The position numbers were made by a program, and so were the translations under genes. From CALGSZ01 sp042408955 (GTDB lineage Bacteria; Chloroflexota; Chloroflexia; Thermomicrobiales; UBA6265): a DNA stretch of 64,000 nucleotides. The notes beneath the pieces were generated by a model that was given only the letters and a program-made list of their open reading frames with translations, was not told the origin of the DNA and ran no database searches. Positions 20,794-29,600 of this stretch are shown here, in pieces. The stretch covers positions 1 through 64,000 of the forward strand of contig JBHOQQ010000088.1 in assembly GCA_042408955.1 (NCBI GenBank), written 5' to 3'. Position 1 is the stretch's first letter, and every line of letters starts with the position of its first letter.

Positions 20794-21443
20794 TCCGCGC
20801 TGTGATTTTCGATATGGATGGTGTGCTGATCGATTCGGAGCCGCTGTGGCGCATCGCAGAGGTGGAAGTCCTATCTCGTGTCGGCGTGCCCATCACGTAT
20901 GAGCGAACGTTGGAAACGATGGGACTTCGCACCGATGAGGTCGTGGAGTACTGGCACCAGCGCTATCCCTGGGCTGAACCACCGAAGAAAGAAGTGGAGG
21001 CAGGCATCGACCGGCGCGTACTTGAGCTCATTCGGGAGCGCGGCAAGCCGGCCAGAGGTGCGCTGGCGGCCATCGAGCGATGTGCTGCCGCCGGTTTTCC
21101 GCTAGCAATTGCTTCATCGTCCGCGAGCGACCTCATCGCTGCCGTGGTCGACACGCTTGGCGTGCGCGACCGGTTTGCCGTGCTGCAATCGGCCGAGCAT
21201 GAGCCGTACGGCAAGCCGCATCCCGCGGTGTACATCGAGGCGGCTCGCGCCCTTGGCATCCCGCCCGACCAGTGCCTTGCCATCGAGGATTCCCCAAACG
21301 GTCTGCTGGCGGCCAAAGCGGCGAGGATGCGTTGCATCGTCGTTCCCGATCCGGCCCTCCGGCATGATCGCCGGTATTGCATTGCTGATGCCGTGCTCGA
21401 TTCGCTTGAGGACCTCAGCCTCGATTTGGTTCGCTCGTTGTGA
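20790..21443 (+). CDS. HAD-superfamily hydrolase, HxpB/beta-phosphoglucomutase subgroup
   Basis: The 217-residue protein shows all HAD motifs: IFDMDGVLIDSEP (nucleophile and general acid Asp), AIASSSAS (motif II Ser), KPHPAVY (motif III Lys) and AIEDSPNG (motif IV acidic pair). The small helical cap inserted after motif I and the DSEPLW signature place it with hexitol/sugar phosphatases of the HxpB type. It likely dephosphorylates a sugar or sugar-alcohol phosphate. It is coupled to the SRPBCC gene by a four-base overlap. Confidence 0.9.
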   Translation: MIRAVIFDMDGVLIDSEPLWRIAEVEVLSRVGVPITYERTLETMGLRTDEVVEYWHQRYPWAEPPKKEVEAGIDRRVLELIRERGKPARGALAAIERCAAAGFPLAIASSSASDLIAAVVDTLGVRDRFAVLQSAEHEPYGKPHPAVYIEAARALGIPPDQCLAIEDSPNGLLAAKAARMRCIVVPDPALRHDRRYCIADAVLDSLEDLSLDLVRSL

Positions 21444-21573
21444 CCACCTCGTGCGTTGCGCCTGTTGCCGCAGCTCGCGCCGACTCGCTCATGTACGTGA
21501 TGACGAGATGAGTGAGGCGGCGTCCTCCGCGGCTGCTCCTCTGCTGTCTCCGCGCCGCCCATTCACCAGCGCG

Positions 21574-22146
21574 TCAGGACTGTTCCTTGTCGTGATGCGC
21601 CCGCTCGCCGGTCTTAGCCAGCAGCGGCGAGGCGCCAGCCGCATGGTCCTCGAAGCGAGCGAGGACGAAGAGAAACGAGGAAAGACGGTTCACGTACCGG
21701 AGAATTTGTGGATTGGTGATGTGACCGGCATTGGCTAAGGTCACGGCTTGGCGCTCGGCACGGCGGGCAACGGTGCGAGCAACGTCGAGCGCGGCCCCGG
21801 CGACGGAGTCGCCAGGAAGAATGAATTGCGGCGGGAGATTCAATGTGGCTGAGATGAAGTCCGTCAATTCTTCTAAGCGTAACACGCGATCCTCCGCCAG
21901 GGAGAAACTCGCCGGGCGCAGTTCCTCCGTGAAAGCGAGCTCTGCCATGAGGTGATAGAGATCGCGCTGCACTTCGACCAACCATTCCTTAGACTGTGGT
22001 GATTGTGTAAGAGCCCGTGCCAGGCCGAGGCTTGACGTCGTCTCGTCCAGCGTTCCGATCAGCTCGATGCGTGGATCGTCTTTCGGAACGCGGGCGCCCA
22101 GCAGATCGGTGGTGCCCTGGTCTCCTTTTCCAGTGAATATGCGCAT
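21574..22146 (-). CDS. Cob(I)alamin adenosyltransferase, PduO type
   Basis: The 190-residue protein begins MRIFTGKGDQGTTDLLG, the ATP-binding signature of PduO-type ATP:cob(I)alamin adenosyltransferases. The later RTVARRAERQAV helix and NRLSSFLFVLAR are also typical. It transfers the adenosyl group of ATP to cob(I)alamin to form coenzyme B12. The frame extends upstream of this ATG, but GGGAG at a seven-base spacing supports 22146, and the family begins exactly here. No B12 biosynthesis gene or cobalamin riboswitch is adjacent. Confidence 0.95.
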   Translation of the reverse strand: MRIFTGKGDQGTTDLLGARVPKDDPRIELIGTLDETTSSLGLARALTQSPQSKEWLVEVQRDLYHLMAELAFTEELRPASFSLAEDRVLRLEELTDFISATLNLPPQFILPGDSVAGAALDVARTVARRAERQAVTLANAGHITNPQILRYVNRLSSFLFVLARFEDHAAGASPLLAKTGERAHHDKEQS

Positions 22147-22352
22147 GTCCCAACTCCCTTGCTCGTGGTGCAATCCCAGTGGAATCCCAGCCTGTGCTTG
22201 GGACATCCTGCCATAGCGTACTGCCCACGCCGAGCCCACGAGGTGCAGCAAGCGCGCCGGAACGTGCAGCAGCCGCGGAGGCAGACGGAGCAGTCATTGC
22301 CGAGCGATCGTGTAGGATTGCCGGCCGGTGACCAAGCGTCACCGGAGGGCAT

Positions 22353-23504
22353 GTGGGCAACGTGATGAGAGAGACACGAGTCATGATCGGTTCGGATCGG
22401 GTGCGAGGTGGGGGGCCTCGCTCGGGCGTCATTCGGGTTGGCGTGATTGGAGCCGGGCACGCGGCGATGATGCATCTTCCGGCGCTCAACCACCTCCCGG
22501 ATACCGAAGTGGTGGCATTGTGCTCGCGCCGGCCGGATCGCGCACACCTGGTTGCCGCGCGCTATGGCGTGCGCAACGTGGTGGCGGACTATCGGGACGT
22601 GCTGCTTGATCCAGGGATCGATGCCGTCATCATCGCCACGCCGCCCTACCTCCACCATCAGATGGTGCTCGCGGCGCTAGAAGCCCGCAAGCACATCCTC
22701 TGTGAAAAGCCGCTGGCGCGGACGCTGGCCGAGGCCCGAGACATGGCAAAGATGGCGGAGTCGGCAGGCGTCGTGGCGATGATCAACCACGAGTACCGGT
22801 TCATCCCGGCGCGGGCGCGTGCCAAAGAGCTTATCGACGAGGGCTATCTCGGCGATCCCTACTCGGCATCCGTGACGGTCTATCGCTCCAGCCTCAACGA
22901 TCCCTTTGGCGAGGCGTGGGACTGGCTTTCGGAGGCCGCCAAGGGGGGCGGCATGCTAGCCGCGGCTGGCTCGCACCATATTGATGCCCTGCGTTGGTGG
23001 CTGGGGGAGATCAAAGCCGTCGCCGGGGCCACGGCAACAATGGTCAAGCGTCGCCGGCTGCCGGAATCAAGCCAGACCGCGCCGGTGGACGCCGACGACA
23101 ACTTCGCCGTCTTGCTGCGGTTCGTCAGTGGCGCCCTGGCGACGATCCATTACTCGGCCACGGCGACGCACGATGTTGGCGATGAAGTCATATTGTCTGG
23201 CTCCGAGGGCATCTTGGTGATCACCGGTGATGGACGGTTGCTCGGGGGGAGACGGCGCGAGGCGCTGGACGAGTTGCCGATACCGGAGCGGCTTGAGCCG
23301 GAGATGCCACCATTTGAGCATCCGCTCACCGCGCCGACGGTCCTGCTCCTGAAGCAATGGGTGCGCGCAATCCGCCTGGGTCTGCAAGGCTCACCCTCGT
23401 TCGCGGACGGGATCAAGGTGCAAGAAGTGCTCGATGGTGTGGTGCGGTCGGCGCAGCAGGGGAGGTGGATTGAGCTCGTGCGGTCGCGCTTTCAGATCGG
23501 CTAA
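22353..23504 (+). CDS. Gfo/Idh/MocA-family oxidoreductase
   Basis: The 383-residue protein has an N-terminal Rossmann fold with IRVGVIGAGHAAMMHLPAL (GxGxxG-like) and the family signature CEKPLARTLAEA, which holds the catalytic Lys. The C-terminal half is the usual beta-sheet substrate domain. These enzymes act on sugars, inositols or similar polyols with NAD(P). Start choice is uncertain: GTG 22353 has GGAGGG close upstream, and ATG 22384 is an alternative ten residues in. It lies 136 bases before the aldolase-like gene on the same strand. Confidence 0.9.
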   Translation: MGNVMRETRVMIGSDRVRGGGPRSGVIRVGVIGAGHAAMMHLPALNHLPDTEVVALCSRRPDRAHLVAARYGVRNVVADYRDVLLDPGIDAVIIATPPYLHHQMVLAALEARKHILCEKPLARTLAEARDMAKMAESAGVVAMINHEYRFIPARARAKELIDEGYLGDPYSASVTVYRSSLNDPFGEAWDWLSEAAKGGGMLAAAGSHHIDALRWWLGEIKAVAGATATMVKRRRLPESSQTAPVDADDNFAVLLRFVSGALATIHYSATATHDVGDEVILSGSEGILVITGDGRLLGGRRREALDELPIPERLEPEMPPFEHPLTAPTVLLLKQWVRAIRLGLQGSPSFADGIKVQEVLDGVVRSAQQGRWIELVRSRFQIG

Positions 23505-23639
23505 TCTGGCAGGTGCTGCTCGTGAGCGTGCCGGGCTACCCTGCGATAATAAGCGCCCCGCGGGCTCTCGCCGCGCTGGAAATGATGATCATTGTCGCTT
23601 GCCAGCATTGGACTGGGCATATGTGAGGAGGATGGAGAC

Positions 23640-24770
23640 ATGACGGCGACGGTTGCGATGCCAGCGCGGGCGTTCGTTGATCCGGCCCAGGAGCTCGACA
23701 CGCCCTGCATGGTCATCGACGAGGCTTCGCTGCATCAGAACATTGCGGAGATGGCCGCCTGGGCCAAGAGTATCGGCGTGGCCATGCGCCCGCATATCAA
23801 AACACACAAGACACCAGAAATTGCCAAGCTGCAGCTGGCAGCCGGCGCGATCGGGATCACCTGCGCCAAGCTCGGTGAGGCGGAGGTGATGGCCAGCGCG
23901 GGCATTGAGGACATCTTGATCGGACATGAAATCGTCGGAGCGCCGAAGATTCGCCGCTTGCTCGCCCTCATGGAGCGCGCTCGTGTCATCGTTGGCGTCG
24001 ATTCGCATGAGGGCGCCGAAGCGCTCTCGGCGGCCATGGCGTCGGCTGAGCGCACGCTTGACGTATATATCGAGGTGGATACCGGCCATCACCGGGCGGG
24101 CGTGCCAGCGGGTGAGCCAGCGTGCCGCCTGGCGCTTGAGGTGGCGCGCCTGCCAGGGTTGCGTGTTATTGGCCTATTCACGCATGAAGGGCATGCCAAC
24201 GCCGCGCCGCCTGACCAGATCGAGGAGATCGCGCGGGCGGCGGGGCGGGCCATGGCGGAAACGGCCGAGCGAATCCGCTCCCAGGGACTGGACATCGAGG
24301 CCGTCAGCGTTGGCTCGACACCCGCCGCTGCGTATACCCCGACGGTGCCAGGAATCACCGAGATGCGGCCAGGAACCTATGTTTTCCGGGACGCCAGCGG
24401 GTTCCGTTACGGCATCTACGGGCCGGACCGGTGCGCTGCCCGGATCGTTGCGACCGTCGTCAGCCGGCCGGCGCCGGACCGCGCCGTGCTGGATGCGGGC
24501 TCGAAAGTGCTCGCGCTCGATAAGACCCCGTCTCATCTGGGTCATGGTTATATCGTTGGCCACGAGCGGGCCATCATCGACCGGCTGAGCGAGGAGCACG
24601 GCGTGGTGATCCTGCCGCCGGATGAGACCGGTCTGCGGGTGGGTGACCGGGTGGAGATTATCCCCAATCACGTCTGCCCGACGGTCAATTTGGCCGACGA
24701 ACTGCTGGTGCTCCGCGACGGTCGCGTCACTGATGTCTGGAAGGTCGCGGCGCGCGGCAAGGTGCGGTGA
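23640..24770 (+). CDS. D-threonine aldolase-like PLP enzyme (DSD1/alanine-racemase N-domain family)
   Basis: The 376-residue protein carries the fold-type III PLP domain. The cofactor Lys lies in RPHIKTHKTPEIA, preceded by the family opening LDTPCMVIDEASLHQNI. The C-terminal part contains a His/Cys metal site of the D-threonine aldolase/D-serine dehydratase type in IPNHVCPTVNL. It probably cleaves or dehydrates a D-beta-hydroxy amino acid. The ATG follows GGAGACATG-type spacing in GAGGATGGAGAC. The Pnkp-like gene starts 64 bases downstream. Confidence 0.88.
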   Translation: MTATVAMPARAFVDPAQELDTPCMVIDEASLHQNIAEMAAWAKSIGVAMRPHIKTHKTPEIAKLQLAAGAIGITCAKLGEAEVMASAGIEDILIGHEIVGAPKIRRLLALMERARVIVGVDSHEGAEALSAAMASAERTLDVYIEVDTGHHRAGVPAGEPACRLALEVARLPGLRVIGLFTHEGHANAAPPDQIEEIARAAGRAMAETAERIRSQGLDIEAVSVGSTPAAAYTPTVPGITEMRPGTYVFRDASGFRYGIYGPDRCAARIVATVVSRPAPDRAVLDAGSKVLALDKTPSHLGHGYIVGHERAIIDRLSEEHGVVILPPDETGLRVGDRVEIIPNHVCPTVNLADELLVLRDGRVTDVWKVAARGKVR

Positions 24771-24834
24771 ACTCCGGGAGATTGCCGCTCTGACATCATC
24801 ACCTGACCGTGTTGAGCCGAGGCGTGATAATGTC

Positions 24835-26235
24835 GTGACGCAGCTAAGTTCGGGTGAAGTCCTGCGCATCCCTGATCCTTCTCTCGTTGTTCTCATTGGC
24901 GTCGCGGGGTCAGGAAAATCCACCTTTGCGATGCGTCACTTCCGGCCGACCGAGGTGGTCTCGTCAGACGCCTGCCGGGCGCTGGTCTCCGACGATCCAG
25001 CCAATCAAGCGGCGACGCGCGCCGCATTCGAGGTATTGCACCTCATCGTTGCGAAGCGCCTGGAATTTCTCAAGCTCGCAGTCGTAGACGCCACGAACGT
25101 TCAGCCGCGTGCGCGGGAGCGCCTGATCCGCCTTGCCGCAGAGCACGACTTGCCCGCGATCGCCATCGTATTGGATCTGCCCGCGCGTCTATGCGAGGAG
25201 CGCGACCGGGCGCGGCCGGACCGCCAAGTCGGTCCTGATGTGATCCGGTATCAATATGAGACGCTGCACCGGTCGCTGCCATCCCTGGCCAGCGAAGGGT
25301 TCCGAGCTGTCTACCGCCTGACAACTCCGGAGGCGATCGAGGCCACGCGTGTGGAGCGCGTGCCCCTTCCACCGGATCGCCGGACGGACCATGGACCGTT
25401 TGACATCATCGGTGACGTGCACGGCTGCTTCGAAGAGCTCTGCGAATTGCTTGGCGAGCTTGGATACGCGATCTCCGAGCGTGCTTGCGAGGACAGCAGC
25501 CCCTGGTATCACGTGCGGCCGCCAGCGGGCCGGCGGGCGCTGTTCCTTGGCGACCTTGTTGACCGGGGGCCCAACAGCCCGGCTGTGCTCCGGCTCGTGA
25601 TGGGGATGGTCCAGGCAGGCACCGCACTCTGCGTCCCAGGCAACCACGATGACAAACTGATGCGCTACCTCAATGGCCGCAAAGTCAAGATCGCCCATGG
25701 GCTGGCAACGACCCTGGAGCAACTGGAGCGAGAGTCACCGGACTTTCGCGAGCGCGTCCGTGCGTTCATTGCAGGGCTGACCCACCATTACGTGCTGGAC
25801 GGAGGGCAGCTGGTGGTCGCCCACGCTGGGATGAAAGAGCAGTTGCAGGGGCGAGATTCGAAGCGCGTCCGGGATTATGCGTTGTACGGGGAAACGACCG
25901 GTGAGCTTGATGAGTATGGATTGCCCATCCGGATTGATTGGGCCGCGCACTACCAGGGCCGGGCGATCGTCGTCTATGGGCATACCCCGGTGCACGAGCC
26001 AACCTGGGTCAATCGGACGATCAATATTGATACCGGTTGTGTGTTTGGTGGCCGGCTGACAGCCCTTCGGTATCCAGAGCTGGTGTTGGCCTCGGTGCTG
26101 GCCCGCCAGACGTACGCTGTCCGAGGACGGCCATTTTTGCGTCCGGTCGAGGCTGGGCTGCCCCCGGCTCCTGGCTTTGCCGTGGAGCGAGCGCTGGGTA
26201 GAGGCAACGAGCTCGATCGACTGGGCGGCACCTGA
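24835..26235 (+). CDS. Polynucleotide kinase-phosphatase (Pnkp) lacking the ligase domain
   Basis: The 466-residue protein has a 5'-kinase domain with P-loop GVAGSGKST and VVDATNVQPRAR (residues about 20-170). A metallophosphatase domain follows with GDVHGC, FLGDLVDRGPN, VPGNHDDKL, VVAHAG and YGHTPV, and the Pnkp-specific tail TINIDTGCVFGG-LTALRYPE. These are the repair-end healing domains of the bacterial Pnkp/Hen1 RNA repair system. Typical Pnkp continues for about 400 residues with an adenylyltransferase (ligase) domain; here the protein ends about 30 residues after the phosphatase, and no ligase or hen1 gene is nearby. The start is GTG 24835, with a weak ribosome-binding site. Confidence 0.9.
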   Translation: MTQLSSGEVLRIPDPSLVVLIGVAGSGKSTFAMRHFRPTEVVSSDACRALVSDDPANQAATRAAFEVLHLIVAKRLEFLKLAVVDATNVQPRARERLIRLAAEHDLPAIAIVLDLPARLCEERDRARPDRQVGPDVIRYQYETLHRSLPSLASEGFRAVYRLTTPEAIEATRVERVPLPPDRRTDHGPFDIIGDVHGCFEELCELLGELGYAISERACEDSSPWYHVRPPAGRRALFLGDLVDRGPNSPAVLRLVMGMVQAGTALCVPGNHDDKLMRYLNGRKVKIAHGLATTLEQLERESPDFRERVRAFIAGLTHHYVLDGGQLVVAHAGMKEQLQGRDSKRVRDYALYGETTGELDEYGLPIRIDWAAHYQGRAIVVYGHTPVHEPTWVNRTINIDTGCVFGGRLTALRYPELVLASVLARQTYAVRGRPFLRPVEAGLPPAPGFAVERALGRGNELDRLGGT

Positions 26236-26564
26236 GCGAATCCGCTAAGCCCTGGGCCTCCATCTCATCCGCCGTGGTGGCGCAAAGGCAGCAGCATCGG
26301 AGCGCAATCCCGTCCGGGCCCGGCTCAGGCGCTCGTTGCCATTGCCGGGCAAGAGCCTGGCGCGGGTATCTCCTCACCGTACAGCGCGGAAGGTGATTCC
26401 GGTGATCTCGATACTATCAGCAAGCGACGATCTGGACGCTACGAACGCCTTGGTGCAACGATCACCAACTGATGCGTTAAGCATCGTTGACGTGCCTATC
26501 TGACGAACTATTGCTGGTCAGCACTCTACGGGACGATTCGTTGCCGGGAAAGCGCGCGCCGGGG
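26236..26564. other. Convergent intergenic region without a gene
   Basis: This lies between the stop codons of the Pnkp-like gene and gltB. I see no coding signal, no tRNA and no remnant of a Pnkp ligase domain in any frame. Apart from the gltB terminator at its right end, nothing in it is recognisable. Confidence 0.6.
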
Positions 26565-26597
26565 CAAAAACGAGCGGGCAGCATACACTGCCCGCTC
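26565..26597 (-). terminator. Intrinsic terminator of gltB
   Basis: A perfect 10-bp stem (GAGCGGGCAG with CTGCCCGCTC, six-base loop) at 26572-26597 is followed, on the minus strand, by a GTTTTTG tract. It lies 32 bases after the gltB stop and is a textbook Rho-independent terminator for the minus strand. Confidence 0.88.
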
Positions 26598-26628
26598 ACA
26601 GGGTCCGCATCTGCGAAATGTGACAGCG

Positions 26629-29600
26629 TCAGTCCGCTGCGCCCTTGGCCTCGACCTCGTCAGGCGTGGTGACGGAAAGCAGTAACGTCGCCCGCGGAAT
26701 CACCTTCCAGGTCGCGCTCAGGGTCTCGTTCCAGTTCGCAAGCAACGCCTGTGCGTGCGCGCTCCCGGTCAGCTCCACATGCCGCTCGATCAGCTCACGC
26801 AGGCGTGCGGCATCCTCGGTGCTCAGTCCGCGCTCAACCAGCACCGATTCGCCATTGATCCGGCCGTCGAACTCTCCCGCTGGGTCGTAGACATACGCGA
26901 TGCCGTTGGTCATCCCAGCGCCGAAATTGCGCCCGGTCGGGCCGAGGACGACGACGGTGCCGCCGGTCATGTACTCGCAGCCATGATCGCCGACACCCTC
27001 GACCACAGCGGTGGCTCCGCTGTTGCGGACGGCGAAGCGCTCTCCGGCCTTACCCGCGAGGTAGAGCTCGCCGCCGGTAGCGCCGTACAAGATAGTGTTG
27101 CCCGCAATCACTTGCGGATCGCGGAATGAAGCCTCACGCGGCGGCCGGATGGCGATCACGCCGCCGCTCATGCCTTTGCCAACGTAGTCATTCGCTTCCC
27201 CTTCCAAGATGAGCCGCATGCCGTCTACGAGGAACGCGCCAAAGCTCTGGCCGGCGCTGCCAGTGAACCGCGCGACCACCTTGCCGATGCGCGGGTTGTT
27301 CTTGCCGCGCAAGAGCGCAAGCTCGCCGGCTACACGAGCGCCGACCGTGCGATCCGGTGTGCCGATCTGGTGCTTGATGCTCACCGAGCGGCCCTCCCGG
27401 ATGGCGTCGCCCACGGTTTCCAGCATCCAGTCATCAATCGTCGGCTGCGCATCCTGGACGTCGATCGTCTTGCGGCGCTCGGTCTCGGGCGCGGGGGCGG
27501 CGAAGAGGGACGACAGGTCCAGCATGGCCGCGCGGCCCGACAGATCGGTGCGCTGCGCAAGGAGATCGGAGCGCCCGACGATCTCATCAATGGAGCGAGC
27601 GCCGATATCGGCCAATACCTGGCGAACTCCCTCGGCCAGCAGGAGGAAGTAATTGATGATCTGCTCCGGCGTGCCGGCGAACCGCTTCCGTAGCTCTTCC
27701 TTTTGCGTGGCGATGCCGGTCGGGCAGGAGTTGAGGTGGCACTGGCGGGCCATGTCGCAGCCGATGGCAACAAGCGCCGAGGTGCCGAAGCCGAATTCCT
27801 CCGCGCCGAGCATCGCGGCAATCACGACATCTTCGGGCGTCTTGATCCCGCCGTCGGTGCGGAGCCGGACGCGCGACCGCAACCCATTCATCACCAGGGT
27901 TTGCTGCGTTTCGGCCAGACCGAGTTCCCACGGGCAACCCGCGTGCTTGATCGACGCTAGCGGCGACGCGCCCGTTCCGCCACTGTGGCCGCTGATCAGG
28001 ATGTAATCGGCGCGCGCCTTGGCGACGCCGGCGGCGATGGTGCCCACTCCTGCCTCGGCAACCAGCTTGACGCCGATCTTTGCCCGCGGGTTGCACTGCC
28101 GCAGGTCGTAGATCAATTGCGCCAAATCTTCGATCGAGTAGATATCGTGGTGTGGCGGGGGCGAGATCAGCGGAAGGCCCGGCACAGCGTGGCGAATGCG
28201 GGCGATGAACTCGGTCACCTTGTGGCCTGGAAGCTGGCCGCCTTCACCGGGCTTGCTGCCTTGGGCCATCTTGATCTCGAGTTCCGAGGCCATCGCCAGA
28301 TAGCGCGCGGTCACGCCGAAGCGGCCGGACGCGACCTGTTTGACCTTCGAGTGGGCGATGTCTGGACCGGGCTCGTCGTACCAATCCGGATCCTCGCCGC
28401 CTTCGCCGGAGTTCGAGCGTGCCCCCAGGCGATTCATCCCGATCGCAAGCGTTCGATACGCCTCGGGGCTGAGCGCGCCCAGCGACATGGCCGTGACGAC
28501 GAATCGCTGCACGATCTCCGATGCCGGCTCGACCTCATCGCGTGGGACGGGGTCGCCCAGCGGCTTGATCGTCATCAGGTCGCGGACGGCCGTCAGCGGG
28601 TGATTCCTCACCAACTCACGGTACGCGGCAAAGTCCGACAGGCTGCCGCTGTTCGCCGCTGCCTGCAATGCCTTGACGGCGGTCGGATTGAACGCGTGAT
28701 GCTCACCGTCCTTGCGGAACCGGACGAAGCCAGGGTCTGGAAGCTTGGTGGCTGGCTCCCCGAATGCCTCCCGGTGGCGTCGCAGCACATCAGCCTCGAT
28801 TTCGGCCAGCCCGATGCCCCCCAGACGCGAAGGAGTGCCGCTGAAGTACCGATCAATAACCTCCTGGGACAACCCGATCGCTTCGAAGATCTGCGCTCCC
28901 CGGTAGCCCATGGCCGTGGAGATGCCCATCTTCGACGCAACTTTCAGGAAGCCGTGTTCCAGCGCCTTGATGTAGTTGCGCTGCAAATCCGCCGCTGTCT
29001 TGTCCTCGTGCCCCCGGGTACCGGCAAGCTCACCCGCAGCCTGGAGGGCGAGATAGGGATGGACGGCGGATGCGCCATAGCCGATCAGGCAGGCCAGATG
29101 ATGCACATCCCAGACCTCACCGGTCTCACAGACGAGATCGGCCTGCATGCGTAAGCCCTTGCGGCGCAGATCGTGGTGTATGGCACCGACTGCCAGAAGC
29201 ATCGGGATCGGCGCGCACCGCTCGCTGACTCCCCGGTCCGACAGAATGAGCACCGAGACACCCTCGCGCACAGCAGACTCTGCCTGGGCGATCAGGCAGT
29301 CGAGCGCCGCCTGGAGTGGCGCGGCGGGCACCGGCCCGGATGCGGCCTCGTCACCCGGCACTTCAAAGAGCGTGGAGAGCCGGCGCGCGCGGAGCCGGCC
29401 AGTGTTCAAGGCGGCCAGGACCTCAAGCTGGTCTTCCGAGAGGACGATGCTGGGCAAGTGAACTAGCTCAGCCGCGTCGGGCGTCTCCACGAGGAGGTTG
29501 ACGCGCGGCCCCACGAACGAATCGAGCGCCATGATCTTCTTTTCGCGCAGCGAGTCAATCGGTGGATTGGTGACCTGGGCGAAGCGCTGGCGGAAGTAGG

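Noticed and set aside
27985..29154. A 389-codon plus-strand frame inside gltB
   Set aside because: It is antisense to a conserved part of gltB, and its protein has no motif. The length reflects GC-rich codon shadows.
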